A DNA stretch of 64,000 nt from the NCBI RefSeq assembly GCF_003123725.1, contig NZ_QETA01000004.1:248001-312000 (forward strand), given 5' to 3'. Position numbers and translations under genes: made by a program. This document shows positions 52,969 through 61,724 of the stretch, in pieces. Below the pieces are notes generated by a model. The model was given only the letters and a program-made list of their open reading frames with translations, did not search any database and was not told where the DNA came from. Every line of letters starts with the position of its first letter. The first letter of the stretch is position 1. This DNA comes from Corticimicrobacter populi. Its GTDB lineage: Bacteria; Pseudomonadota; Gammaproteobacteria; Burkholderiales; Burkholderiaceae_B.

Positions 52969-53718
52969 TCAGGCCGCCTGGCAGATGATGTTCGGTTGGG
53001 GCTGTGCACCGCCATGCAGCGAGAAACGAACGGCTTGCCGGGCCAGCGCCAGAGTGGCGTCGAGGCAGTATGCATCATGAGCGGTCTGCCGCAGGGCAAC
53101 CGGCAGTTCGGTACAAGCCAGCACCACGCCGTCGTAGCCTTGCTCGTCGATCAGGTACCGCAGCGCCTGGCTGCCGATCTTGCGTGCCTCGGCCTCCTGG
53201 CCTGCCTTGACCAGCCGGATGGTGTCATCCACCAGGGGCTGGACGGACTCGTCCGGAACCTCGAAGCTGCCTGCAAAACCGGTTGGCATTCTGTCGTACA
53301 CGCCGGTTGCCAGTGTGCCACGCGTGGCCATCAGCGCATAGCGGCCGCCCGTATTGCCTTGGCGGGCCAGTTCGTCGGCCACTGCGTCGACAATGTGCAG
53401 AATGGGTGTCTGAGTGGAACGCGCCAGCCTGTCATACCAGAAATGTGCTGTATTGCACGGGATGACGATGGCATCCACGCCGCATCGTTCCAGTTGCCGT
53501 ATGCCTGCCAGCATGGGCAGGAACGGCGTATCGGTCTGCTGCTGGATGGCAGTGCTGCGATCAGGGATCTGAGGTACGCTGTGCACGATCAGCGGTACAT
53601 GCTGCTGGTCGGTCGCGGCAGGCGTCGCGTCCAGCACCTTGTGCATGAAATCCAGCGTCGCCAGGGGGCCCATGCCGCCAAGCACGCCAATGGAGCGGAG
53701 ATAGGATGAAGTAGCCAT
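52969..53718 (-). CDS. Aspartate/glutamate racemase family protein
   Basis: A 249-residue cofactor-independent racemase. The start SIGVLGGMGPLATLDFMHKV and the two catalytic cysteines, C88 in IPCNTAHFW and C202 in LACTELP, match the aspartate racemase family. It interconverts L- and D-acidic amino acids, or a related substrate. A longer start at 53769 would put its first codons inside a perfect 18-base hairpin, so I prefer the ATG at 53718. The D-amino acid dehydrogenase gene lies 2 kb away. Confidence 0.9.
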   Translation of the reverse strand: MATSSYLRSIGVLGGMGPLATLDFMHKVLDATPAATDQQHVPLIVHSVPQIPDRSTAIQQQTDTPFLPMLAGIRQLERCGVDAIVIPCNTAHFWYDRLARSTQTPILHIVDAVADELARQGNTGGRYALMATRGTLATGVYDRMPTGFAGSFEVPDESVQPLVDDTIRLVKAGQEAEARKIGSQALRYLIDEQGYDGVVLACTELPVALRQTAHDAYCLDATLALARQAVRFSLHGGAQPQPNIICQAA

Positions 53719-53757
53719 GTCGCCATGATAGGCAGCCCATGGGTTTTTCTTCCAATG

Positions 53758-53798
53758 CGAAAGGCGCATGATGCAAAAAATGCATCATGCGCCTTTCG
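53758..53798. repeat. Perfect 18-bp inverted repeat with A5 loop, downstream of pyrB
   Basis: Arms cgaaaggcgcatgatgca and tgcatcatgcgcctttcg pair perfectly across aaaaa. It lies in the 154 bases between pyrB and the racemase gene. It is a very stable structure without a T-run; it may be an unusual terminator of pyrB, a transcript-end stabiliser or a protein site. Confidence 0.85.
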
Positions 53799-53872
53799 GT
53801 CCTGCAGAGCCACTGAGTGGCACTTTTGCCAGCGTGGATAGCCGGCGTGCCGTCGACGATGCGTGATGCGGA

Positions 53873-55156
53873 TCAGTCGATCCCGTGGAACACGGCATCA
53901 TCCGGGCCGACCATGGCGGGGCGGCGCCAGGTGGCGTCCCGCATCGAGCGCTGTACCTGTCCGTCCACGCCCATCAGGGTGGCGAAGATGGCCATGCGCA
54001 CCGGGATACCGTTGTCGGTCTGGCGGAAGATCGCCAGGCGGGGATCCAGGTTCAGGTCGGTGCTCAGGTCATTGGCATCGGGCCGGCCATCGCGCGGCAG
54101 CGGATGCATGATCATGGTGTCTGCACCGCAGGCACTGTCGATCAGGGCCTTGTTGATCTGGAAGTCGGGCCGGTAGCCTTCGAAGGATTCATTCTGGAAG
54201 CGCTCTTTCTGGATGCGCGTGGCGTAGACCACGTCGGCACCCGCCAGGCCTTTTTCCAGGTCGTCGGTCTGTTCGATCACCATGTCATGCTTGCCCAGGC
54301 GCTCGATGACGTAAGAGGGCATTTCCAGTCCGGGGGGGGCGACCAGGGTCAGCTTGATGCCTTTGTAGAGTGCCAGCAGCTTGGACAGCGAGTGGACAGT
54401 CCGGCCATATTTGAGGTCGCCGACCAGCGCGATGTGCGCACCGTCGACCAGCTTGCCCAGTCGCGAAAATTCGCGCTGGATGGTGTAGAGGTCCAGCAGT
54501 GCCTGGCTGGGGTGTTCACCTGGACCATCGCCGGCATTGATGACCGGGATGTTGGTGGCACGCGCAAACTCGGCTACCGAGCCCTGTTCGGGATGGCGGA
54601 CCACCAGCGCATCCACATAACCGGCCATGACGCGGCTGGTGTCATAGATCGATTCGCCCTTGGCCATCGACGAGAATGTGAAGCCGGTGGTGTCGCAGAC
54701 CGAGCCGCCCAGGCGGCAGAAGGCGGCACCGAAGCTGACGCGGGTCCGCGTGCTGGCCTCGAAGAACAGGTTGCCCAGCACGGCACCTTCCAGCACGCGC
54801 GAGATTTTCTGGCGGCGGGCGATGGGCTGCATGATGTCGGCTACCTGAAACAGCGCCTCGACCGATTCACGGGAGAACTGATCTACCGACAGCAGTTGTG
54901 GTCTACCCTCGAAAGCAATCGCATCGGCCAGCGATAAATGTTTGTGTACGCTCTGTGTTGCCTCGGTCTGGTGCTGGAGAATTTCCGACACGAAGCGTTC
55001 GACAATCTCGGGCATGCTGCGAGACTCCTGCGAGTCGTCAGGCAGCAGCCAGGTATCCAGGGCGCGTCGCGAGACGCCGATACGCGTGGCGAAGGCTTCA
55101 CGGGTCATGTTCAGGCGGCGCATGGCGTCGCGCAGGAAAGTTTGCTGATTGCTCAT
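53873..55156 (-). CDS. pyrB: Aspartate carbamoyltransferase with N-terminal helix-turn-helix extension
   Basis: A 427-residue enzyme that makes N-carbamoyl-aspartate, the first committed pyrimidine step. The catalytic core starts near residue 85 and has FFEASTRTRVSFGAAF (carbamoyl-phosphate site), GDGPGEHPSQALLDLYT and MHPLPRDG. The first 60 residues (AMRRLNMTREAFATRIGVS, RRALDTWLLPD) look like an XRE-type DNA-binding domain, a feature of Burkholderiales PyrB and absent from the E. coli catalytic chain. The start is MSNQQTF at 55156; an ATG five codons upstream is possible. No regulatory pyrI is adjacent. Confidence 0.92.
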   Translation of the reverse strand: MSNQQTFLRDAMRRLNMTREAFATRIGVSRRALDTWLLPDDSQESRSMPEIVERFVSEILQHQTEATQSVHKHLSLADAIAFEGRPQLLSVDQFSRESVEALFQVADIMQPIARRQKISRVLEGAVLGNLFFEASTRTRVSFGAAFCRLGGSVCDTTGFTFSSMAKGESIYDTSRVMAGYVDALVVRHPEQGSVAEFARATNIPVINAGDGPGEHPSQALLDLYTIQREFSRLGKLVDGAHIALVGDLKYGRTVHSLSKLLALYKGIKLTLVAPPGLEMPSYVIERLGKHDMVIEQTDDLEKGLAGADVVYATRIQKERFQNESFEGYRPDFQINKALIDSACGADTMIMHPLPRDGRPDANDLSTDLNLDPRLAIFRQTDNGIPVRMAIFATLMGVDGQVQRSMRDATWRRPAMVGPDDAVFHGID

Positions 55157-55360
55157 GGCAGGGCGATCCATAGAGATGTGGTGATGTACGCGATGCGTAT
55201 ATTATCAGTTCTTGCGGTCTGTGAGACGGCCTGTTGCAAAAATATCTATACGCAGTGGGTGTGGGCTTTCTGCCCGCTTCTAGTGCGAACGCTATCAGGG
55301 CTTGTCCCGATATTCATCCTGAATCCGAATCAGGTACTGTAGGTGCGTCGAAGCGTCGAG

Positions 55361-55560
55361 CGCGCGAAAGAGACCGGCGGCCACCATCAGGTGGCGCAGC
55401 CGGCGCCGACGGAGCAACCGCCCCGGAAACTCTCAGGCAAAAAGATCGCGCACAGGCTCGGGACAATCTGGAGAGAGGCGCATACGGCGTCCACCGAAGG
55501 GGATTCGCGCAGCTCGCAGCGTGCTGCCGAAGAAGCTCTCAGGTCAACGGGACAGATGGG
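55361..55560 (+). promoter_or_regulatory. Tandem glycine riboswitch before the D-amino acid dehydrogenase gene
   Basis: Two glycine aptamers lie head to tail. Aptamer 1 (about 55362-55451) has gcgcgaaagaga, gacggagcaaccgccccgga and aactctcaggcaaaaaga, closed by gcgcga/tcgcgc. Aptamer 2 (about 55466-55557) has atctggagaga, ccaccgaagggg, aagctctcagg and gggacagat, closed by atctg/cagat. The linker is short, as in cooperative tandem forms. A 22-base perfect palindrome (55563-55584) and the GGAG at 55596 form the expression platform. The rest of the 449-base pyrB-dadA gap shows no gene. Confidence 0.95.
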
Positions 55561-55562
55561 GT

Positions 55563-55584
55563 GCATCCGCCACGTGGCGGATGC
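55563..55584 (+). promoter_or_regulatory. Expression-platform hairpin of the glycine riboswitch
   Basis: gcatccgccac is directly followed by its complement gtggcggatgc, twelve bases before the ribosome-binding site of the dehydrogenase gene. Without a T-run it probably acts at translation, masking or exposing the start region. Confidence 0.6.
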
Positions 55585-55605
55585 CCTCGTGCATTGGAGT
55601 TCCGC

Positions 55606-56847
55606 ATGACACGCATCGCCGTCATCGGTGCCGGCATTACCGGCGTCACCACCGCATATGCCCTGCGCAAGCAGGGTTATGACGTGACTGTCCTCGAGCG
55701 ACACCGCTATCCCGCCATGGAAACCTCGTTTGCCAATGGTGGGCAACTGTCCGCCTGCAACGCGGAAGTTTGGAACAACATGGCCACCGTTATCAAAGGG
55801 CTCAAATGGATGACCCGGCGCAATGCGCCGCTGTTGTTCAACCCGACGCCGGGCTGGCACAAGTACTCATGGATCTATGAGTTTCTGAGGGCGATCCCGG
55901 ATTATCAGGCCAATACCGTCGAGACTGTTCGGCTGGCCATCGCGGCGCGCGACAACCTGTACCAGTGGGCTGCCGACGAGGATATCGATTTCAATGTTGA
56001 GAAGCGCGGCATCTTGCATGTCTATCATTCGCGCCACGGCTACGAGTCGGGATTGAAGGTCAGCGAGCTGCTGAAGCAGGGCGGTCTTGAGCGCACCGCG
56101 GTCGGTAATGACGAGATCCACGCTATCGAACCGGCCTTGCAAGGTACCTATTATGGTGGTTTTTTCACGCCGTCGGATGCCACGGGCGACATCCACAAAT
56201 ACACACGTGGTCTGGCGGCAGCCTGCGAGCGCCAGGGCGTTCAGTTCATGCAGGATATCGACGTACGCGATATCGGCCGTGACGGGGCCGGATTCCGGAT
56301 CGCCGCTAGTTCGGTGGTGCCGGGTGGCGCAGGAGACGTACAGACGTTGCAGGCCGATGCTGTTGTGATCTGCGCAGGCACCGGCAGCCGTCGGCTGGCG
56401 GCCATGCTGGGGGATCGCGTCAATATCTACCCGGTCAAGGGTTACTCCATCACGGTCAATATGGATGACGAGGCCAGCCAGGCCGCCGCGCCCTGGGTCA
56501 GCCTGCTCGACGAGGAGGCCAAGATCGTCACCAGTCGCCTGGGGGCGGACCGGTTGCGGGTCGCCGGCACGGCCGAGTACAACGGCTACAACAAGGATAT
56601 CCGTGCTGATCGGGTGCAGCCGCTGATTGACTGGACACGCCGCCAGTTCACGCTGGTCGATACGGCCCGCGTGGTACCGTGGGCCGGATTGCGACCGATG
56701 ATGCCCAATATGATGCCGCAGGTGCGACCGGGACGGCAGCCTGGCGTGTTCTACAACACCGGGCATGGACACCTAGGCTGGACGCTGTCAGCCATGACTG
56801 CGCAACTGGTCACGGACCTGGTGCAAGGCTCGATACGGGTGTCATGA
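55606..56847 (+). CDS. D-amino acid dehydrogenase (DadA-like FAD oxidoreductase)
   Basis: A 413-residue DAO-superfamily flavoprotein. The FAD loop is VIGAGITGVTTAYALRKQGY, followed by FANGGQLSACNAEVW, typical of DadA; GTAEYNGYN and NTGHGHLGWTLSAM near the end complete the FAD site. DadA oxidises D-alanine and other D-amino acids and feeds electrons to the respiratory chain at the inner membrane. The tandem glycine riboswitch upstream suggests that glycine is a substrate or product signal here. GGAG six bases before the ATG supports this start; a longer upstream frame runs through the riboswitch. Confidence 0.9.
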   Translation: MTRIAVIGAGITGVTTAYALRKQGYDVTVLERHRYPAMETSFANGGQLSACNAEVWNNMATVIKGLKWMTRRNAPLLFNPTPGWHKYSWIYEFLRAIPDYQANTVETVRLAIAARDNLYQWAADEDIDFNVEKRGILHVYHSRHGYESGLKVSELLKQGGLERTAVGNDEIHAIEPALQGTYYGGFFTPSDATGDIHKYTRGLAAACERQGVQFMQDIDVRDIGRDGAGFRIAASSVVPGGAGDVQTLQADAVVICAGTGSRRLAAMLGDRVNIYPVKGYSITVNMDDEASQAAAPWVSLLDEEAKIVTSRLGADRLRVAGTAEYNGYNKDIRADRVQPLIDWTRRQFTLVDTARVVPWAGLRPMMPNMMPQVRPGRQPGVFYNTGHGHLGWTLSAMTAQLVTDLVQGSIRVS

Positions 56848-56854
56848 TTGCCGG

Positions 56855-56878
56855 CAGCGCCCACGCATGGGGGCGCTG
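56855..56878. terminator. Hairpin between convergent dadA-like and elaA genes
   Basis: Perfect eight-base arms cagcgccc and gggcgctg with an eight-base loop in a 64-base convergent gap. No T-run; a weak or Rho-assisted terminator at best. Confidence 0.45.
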
Positions 56879-56911
56879 CACCGATGCGCGTTGTGGGGTG
56901 ATCGCAATCGC

Positions 56912-57364
56912 TCAAGCGGCTGCTTTCACCATTTCAATGTGGGGAATGTGGTCCTCATCGTATGTGTCACCAAGCGCCTGAAAACCCAGGGATTCATAGA
57001 ATTTCTGCAGGTATGCCTGGGCGCTGATGCGGATCCCTGTTCCAGGGAAGTTTTTTTCGGTAAATGCAATGGCTTCAGTCATCAGCGCACGGCCGATCTT
57101 GAGTTTTCTGAACTTGCCCAGTGTCATGACCCGCCCGATGGAGGGTTCCTCAAATTTCAGGCCGGGGTCGACCACTCTTGCATAAGCGGCCAACTCCCCT
57201 GCGAGCAGAACGGACAGATGCCATGAGTGAGGGTCCATCTCATCCATTTCCTGGTAGATACATTGCTGCTCGACCACAAATACGGATTCGCGGGCCTTGA
57301 TGATTTCGTACAGTGCAGGGGCTGTGAGTGATTCCAGCCGGTTCCATTTGAAATCCAGGGTCAT
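56912..57364 (-). CDS. elaA: ElaA-family GNAT acetyltransferase
   Basis: A 150-residue N-acetyltransferase. The N-terminal pattern LYEIIKARESVFVVEQQCIYQEMDEMD, read as ARESVFVVEQ plus YQEMDEMD, is the ElaA hallmark. The acetyl-CoA loop is GKFRKLKIGRALM, and AQAYLQKFYESLGFQ ends the fold. The acceptor is unknown. The ATG at 57364 gives MTLDFKWNRLESL; a start ten codons upstream overlaps the terminator region less well. It is monocistronic, convergent with the dehydrogenase. Confidence 0.9.
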   Translation of the reverse strand: MTLDFKWNRLESLTAPALYEIIKARESVFVVEQQCIYQEMDEMDPHSWHLSVLLAGELAAYARVVDPGLKFEEPSIGRVMTLGKFRKLKIGRALMTEAIAFTEKNFPGTGIRISAQAYLQKFYESLGFQALGDTYDEDHIPHIEMVKAAA

Positions 57365-57392
57365 GATGGTCTGTTGTGAGTATTGATCTGAC

Positions 57393-57425
57393 AATAAAAA
57401 ACCCCGTCCGAAGCCGGACGGGGTT
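57393..57425 (-). terminator. Intrinsic terminator of the Bax-inhibitor-1 gene
   Basis: Stem aaccccgtccg / cggacggggtt with the loop aagc; on the minus strand it is followed by TTTTTT. It lies 23 bases after the stop of the membrane protein gene ending at 57448. Confidence 0.9.
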
Positions 57426-57447
57426 GGATCAGGCTGTGAAAGCCGGT

Positions 57448-58152
57448 TTATTCGCGGTCGCCGCCGAAGATGCCCAGCAGCATCAGCAGGTTGGAGAACA
57501 CGTTGTACACATCCAGGTAGATCGCCAGCGTGGCCGAGACATAGTTGGTTTCGCCGCCGTTGATCACGCGCTGGATATCGACCAGCATGAAGGCGGAGAA
57601 GATCACCACGGCCAGAACCGAAATGGTCAGCATCAGGGCAGGCATCTGCAGGAAGATGTTGGCCAGGGCTGCGACCAGGATGACGATGGCACCCATGAAC
57701 AGGAACTTCTGCATGCCGGACAGGTCACGCTTGATGGTCGAGGCCAGGGTCGCCATGGCACCGAACACGACGGCAGTACCGCCGAAAGCGGTCATGATCA
57801 ACTGTGCGCCGTTGCTCATGCCCAGCACGAAGCCCAGCAGGCGGGACAGCATCACACCCATGAAGAACGTGAAGGCCAGCAGCAGGACGACGCCCAGCGA
57901 GCTGTTCTTGTTGCGCTCGATGGCATACATCAGGCCGAAGGCACCCGCCAGGAACAGGATGGCGGTCAGGCCGGGGCTGCCGCCCATGACGCGGTTGATG
58001 CCGGTGCTCAGGCCGACCATGGCACCCAGTACAGTGGGGATCAGGGACAGGGCCAGTAGCCAGTACGTATTGCGCAGCACGCGGTTGCGCACGACCTCGC
58101 CAGCGGAACCGGCGTAGGGTTGGTTCATGGTGGAGGGTCGATAATCGTTCAT
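57448..58152 (-). CDS. Bax inhibitor-1/YccA family membrane protein
   Basis: A 234-residue protein with seven hydrophobic helices after a polar N-terminus. GVMLSRLLGFVLG, TAFGGTAVVFGAMATLA and the C-terminal SAFMLVDIQRVINGGETNYV, LYLDVYNVFSNLL (quoted in parts) are family signatures; the two aspartates in the last segments form the proposed calcium/pH gate. The E. coli relative YccA modulates FtsH. It stands alone with its own terminator. Confidence 0.93.
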   Translation of the reverse strand: MNDYRPSTMNQPYAGSAGEVVRNRVLRNTYWLLALSLIPTVLGAMVGLSTGINRVMGGSPGLTAILFLAGAFGLMYAIERNKNSSLGVVLLLAFTFFMGVMLSRLLGFVLGMSNGAQLIMTAFGGTAVVFGAMATLASTIKRDLSGMQKFLFMGAIVILVAALANIFLQMPALMLTISVLAVVIFSAFMLVDIQRVINGGETNYVSATLAIYLDVYNVFSNLLMLLGIFGGDRE

Positions 58153-58354
58153 TGCTAAAGCTCCTTATCAATACAGGGCGCAGGATACAGCGATCCCGTT
58201 TTGACCGCTAGCATAACTGACAGTTTCCTGAAAGAACAGTTTTTTGTCGGCAAATTGTAACAGGTTCGACAGGGGGCCTGCGGATATGTGTTTCGCGTGG
58301 CTCACGCTGTGAGTGTGCTGAATGCGGACAGCCTAGCCGTTATGCAGGCGGTGT

Positions 58355-58780
58355 TCAGCGCTTCTGGCCCAGGTTGTGTGCAACCAGTTCGTGTCCGGCC
58401 TGCTTGTACCATTTCCAGCGCTCACGTGCCGCCAGTACTTCATCCTCTTCCTGTGACACGATCTCGAGCACTCGCTCGTAGCGTCCAGGTTCGGGCGGGC
58501 AGTCCATGTCCAGATTGACCAACCAGAGCGTATCGGGCCAGGTGTCTGTCTGGCGCGTGAGAATGATCGGCGTGTCGGCGACCAGCGGGTCGTCGGCATA
58601 GACATGCGGGATGAACGAGATATCGTCGAACGCCCACAGCATGCGATCGAAATTATCGAGTCGCAGGGCATCGCTGCACCAGACCGTCAGGGTGTGGCCC
58701 GCCTGGAAGCGGGACCGCACCATGGCGCAGGCTGTGCGCAAACGGTCGGGGGCACCGAAGGCGAAGTCGATTTTCGCCAT
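58355..58780 (-). CDS. holC: DNA polymerase III subunit chi
   Basis: A 141-residue clamp-loader accessory subunit that links the polymerase III holoenzyme to SSB. The segments ACAMVRSRFQAGHTLTVWC and LWAFDDISFIPHV are typical of HolC, as is the position directly downstream of pepA (seven-base gap), a very widely kept pairing. The 202 bases between its stop and the next gene hold nothing else that I can support. Confidence 0.93.
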   Translation of the reverse strand: MAKIDFAFGAPDRLRTACAMVRSRFQAGHTLTVWCSDALRLDNFDRMLWAFDDISFIPHVYADDPLVADTPIILTRQTDTWPDTLWLVNLDMDCPPEPGRYERVLEIVSQEEDEVLAARERWKWYKQAGHELVAHNLGQKR

Positions 58781-58787
58781 GGGTTGC

Positions 58788-60290
58788 TTACCGTACCTGG
58801 TCCAGCAGATACTGGGTCAGCAGCGGGACGGGGCGGCCTGTGGCACCCTTGTCCTTGCCGCTTTGCCAGGCCGTGCCGGCGATATCCAGGTGAGCCCAGC
58901 GATAGGCCTTGGTGAATCGTGACAGGAAGCAGGCTGCCGTGACCGAACCGGCGGCTGGGCCACCGATGTTGGCAATATCGGCAAAGCGCGACTTGAGCTG
59001 TTCCTGGTAGGCACCCTGAATGGGTAACTGCCATACAGTGTCGAGCGATGTGCGCCCGGCCGCCTGCAGGCTGTCGGCCAGTGCCTGGTCTGTCGAGAAC
59101 AGGCCACTGTTGACGTGGCCCAGTGCGACGACGCAGGCACCCGTGAGGGTGGCGATATCCACCACCGAGGCCGGCTTGAGGCGTTCGGCGTAGGTCAGTG
59201 CGTCGCACAGAACCAGACGGCCTTCGGCATCGGTGTTGAGGATTTCGATGGTCTGGCCCGACATGCTGGTCACGACATCGCCCGGCTTGTTGGCACGACC
59301 GCTGGGGAGGTTTTCGCAGGAGGCAATCAGCCCGACCACGTTAAGCGGCAGGTCCAGTTCGCCGAGGGCGCGGAACGTGCCCAGCACGCTGGCGGCACCA
59401 CACATGTCGTATTTCATTTCATCCATGGTGGCGGCAGGCTTGATCGAGATGCCGCCCGAATCGAAGGTGATGCCCTTGCCGACCAGTACATGAGGAGCCT
59501 TGTCGCTGCCCTTGCCAGTCTTCTTGCCCTGATGACGCAGGATGATGAAGCGTGGCGGCTCGTCCGAACCCTTGGCAACCGACAGGAACGAGCCCATGCC
59601 GAGCGCCTGGATTTCTTTCTGGTCGAGTACTTCGACCTTGATCGATTTGAATTCTTTGGCCAGTTTGCGGGCCGTGTCGGCCAGGTAGCGTGGGGTGCAG
59701 ATGTTCCCGGGCAGGTTGCCCAGCGTGCGGGTCAGATCCATGCCGTTGGCGATGGCGCGGCCTTCCTTGAGGCCTTTCTGGGCCTCGGCAGTATGGCTGC
59801 GGCCCACCAGCAGCGTGATCTTTTTCAGGCGCGGTGCGGCGTCAGCATCCGGCTTGCCGAAGGTGGCGGTATAGCGGTAGAGTGCTTGCCCGTAGCGGGT
59901 GGCGGCGCGCTGGGCACGCTGATGCAGGGTGCTGTTTTCGCAGGGCAGGGCGGCCAATTCGGACACGGCCTCTTCGACTCGGGCCTGCACGCAGGCCTGG
60001 GCAAAGGCCAGTTCGGCACGGGCGTGTACTTCGGGGGTGTATTGATCTGCCTTGCCCAGGCCGACCAGAATCACGCGCTCTGCCTTGATGCCGGGCAGGT
60101 GGCGCAGCACCAGTGTGGCACCTGTCACACCGTCGAAATCGGTCTTGATGGTAGCCGAGATCAGCCCGCCTGCAGCGCGGTCGAGCGCCTGCCCGGTCGT
60201 GCTGAGCGTGCCATCGGCATAGACCCCCAGACCGAGTGCGGCGGTCTTGATCTGGTGAGGGGAAAGGGTGGTCTGTGTGCTGAATTCCAT
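58788..60290 (-). CDS. pepA: Leucyl aminopeptidase
   Basis: A 500-residue cytosolic dizinc aminopeptidase (family M17), a homohexamer that removes N-terminal residues; in E. coli it also binds DNA at cer and carAB. Metal and active-site residues lie in [30 protein letters not shown] and [22 protein letters not shown] nine bases before 60290 supports the start MEFSTQT, the usual family start; an ATG three codons upstream is less likely. It is divergent from lptF, and holC follows. Confidence 0.96.
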   Translation of the reverse strand: MEFSTQTTLSPHQIKTAALGLGVYADGTLSTTGQALDRAAGGLISATIKTDFDGVTGATLVLRHLPGIKAERVILVGLGKADQYTPEVHARAELAFAQACVQARVEEAVSELAALPCENSTLHQRAQRAATRYGQALYRYTATFGKPDADAAPRLKKITLLVGRSHTAEAQKGLKEGRAIANGMDLTRTLGNLPGNICTPRYLADTARKLAKEFKSIKVEVLDQKEIQALGMGSFLSVAKGSDEPPRFIILRHQGKKTGKGSDKAPHVLVGKGITFDSGGISIKPAATMDEMKYDMCGAASVLGTFRALGELDLPLNVVGLIASCENLPSGRANKPGDVVTSMSGQTIEILNTDAEGRLVLCDALTYAERLKPASVVDIATLTGACVVALGHVNSGLFSTDQALADSLQAAGRTSLDTVWQLPIQGAYQEQLKSRFADIANIGGPAAGSVTAACFLSRFTKAYRWAHLDIAGTAWQSGKDKGATGRPVPLLTQYLLDQVR

Positions 60291-60413
60291 GTCTTGCATT
60301 CCTGGCGCAGGTGGCGCGGTCTCCAATCTTGCATTATGGCGCATATCCGAACGGACTTGTAGCGGCGGGATGCGGCATAATTCACCCGTTGCTACCTATC
60401 GTGCCTCTACATC

Positions 60414-61574
60414 GTGTCTTTGTTCAAGCGTTCTGTTGTCAGTGAAATCGTCAGCCATGCCAGCGTCGTGATGTCCACTCTGCTGATTGTCTGGCTGAGC
60501 GTATTGCTGGTGCGGTTGCTGGGCGATGCGGCGGGCGGGCAGATCGGTGCCGACGTGGTGCTGGGGCTTGCCGCCTTCTCGACCATTACGGCCTTGCCGG
60601 TCATTATGGCGGTTTCTCTCTTCATTGCGGTGTTGACCACGGTTTCCCGTTCCTATCGTGAGTCCGAAATGGTGGTCTGGTTTGCCAGCGGGCTATCGCT
60701 GGCGGACTGGTTGCGGCCGGTGCTGCGTTGCGCGATTCCGGTGGCGGTGCTGATTGCATTGCTTACGCTGGGGGCATCGCCTTGGGCGTATCGGCAGATT
60801 GCCGAGTATCGCGAGCGTTTCGAGCAGCGTTCCGACCTGTCCAAGGTCGTGGCCGGACAGTTTGCCGAGTCGGAAGGCGGACAGCGCGTGTTCTTTGCCG
60901 AAGAGCCGACCTCGCCTGATCAGGAGTTAGGTGGCGTGTTCATCCGGATCAATGAGCCGGAATGGCACAGTCTGGTGATGGCGGGCAGTGCTCGTATCGA
61001 GACGCAGGAAAACGGCGACCGCTTTCTGGTACTCAGTTCAGGGCATCGCTATGACCTCAAGCCGGGTGAGGCTGAAATGCGTGTCGCGGATTTCGAGCGC
61101 TATGGCGTACGGCTGGAAAGCCGTTCTTCCGAGGATCCATTGCAGCAGGCCCGAGCTGCTGCGGAACAGGTCATCAAGGCACGTCCTACCCTACAGTTGC
61201 TGGAAGACAATGATGACCGGGCGCAAGGACAGATCATGTGGCGTCTGGCGCTGCCGCTGGCGGCACTCAATCTGGCGTTGCTGGCCGTACCGCTGGGCGT
61301 GGTCAATCCACGCCTGGGACGCTCAGGGGACCTGTTGCTGGCAGGCCTGATCGGGCTGCTGTATATGAATCTGATCAATTTGTCGCGTGGCTGGATCGGC
61401 AGCGGCAAGCTGGATTTTGGTGTAGGCGTATGGCTGGTGCATGCCCTCATGGGGGCGCTCACGGCCTGGTTGCTGTATAGACGGCTGCGGCTGGCCGGCC
61501 CCAAGGATAGTGGCGGCAGTCGCAACAGCGGGGGTAGGCCGACCAAGGGGCAAGGCACTTCGGGCGTTGCGTGA
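60414..61574 (+). CDS. lptF: LPS export ABC transporter permease LptF
   Basis: A 386-residue permease of the LptB2FG complex that lifts lipopolysaccharide from the inner membrane to LptC. It has three N-terminal helices, a periplasmic beta-jellyroll (about residues 130-265, with FAEEPTSPDQELGGVFI) and three C-terminal helices. Translation starts at a GTG (VSLFKRSVVSEIVSHA). Its C-terminus has a Ser/Gly/Lys-rich tail. The usual partner lptG is not downstream; cysB follows after 150 bases. Confidence 0.93.
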   Translation: MSLFKRSVVSEIVSHASVVMSTLLIVWLSVLLVRLLGDAAGGQIGADVVLGLAAFSTITALPVIMAVSLFIAVLTTVSRSYRESEMVVWFASGLSLADWLRPVLRCAIPVAVLIALLTLGASPWAYRQIAEYRERFEQRSDLSKVVAGQFAESEGGQRVFFAEEPTSPDQELGGVFIRINEPEWHSLVMAGSARIETQENGDRFLVLSSGHRYDLKPGEAEMRVADFERYGVRLESRSSEDPLQQARAAAEQVIKARPTLQLLEDNDDRAQGQIMWRLALPLAALNLALLAVPLGVVNPRLGRSGDLLLAGLIGLLYMNLINLSRGWIGSGKLDFGVGVWLVHALMGALTAWLLYRRLRLAGPKDSGGSRNSGGRPTKGQGTSGVA

Positions 61575-61616
61575 CCGGGGCATTGCGTGCAGACAGGATT
61601 CAGATGACGGTGATGA

Positions 61617-61656
61617 CATGCTGCTTGGAGGCAGCATGTTCATGCGATATTTTCTT
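61617..61656 (+). terminator. Candidate intrinsic terminator after lptF
   Basis: Stem catgctgc / gcagcatg with the loop ttggag, followed after a few bases by the T-rich tract attttcttatttctt. It isolates lptF from cysB. Confidence 0.55.
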
Positions 61657-61724
61657 ATTTCTTTAATATATATATCGCAAATTCATTATTACTTATAATT
61701 GGTTCGATTGTTTTGGGGCCAACT

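Noticed and set aside
55234-55605. Apparent N-terminal extension of the D-amino acid dehydrogenase
   Set aside because: These bases fold as the tandem glycine riboswitch; the enzyme start with a good ribosome-binding site is at 55606.
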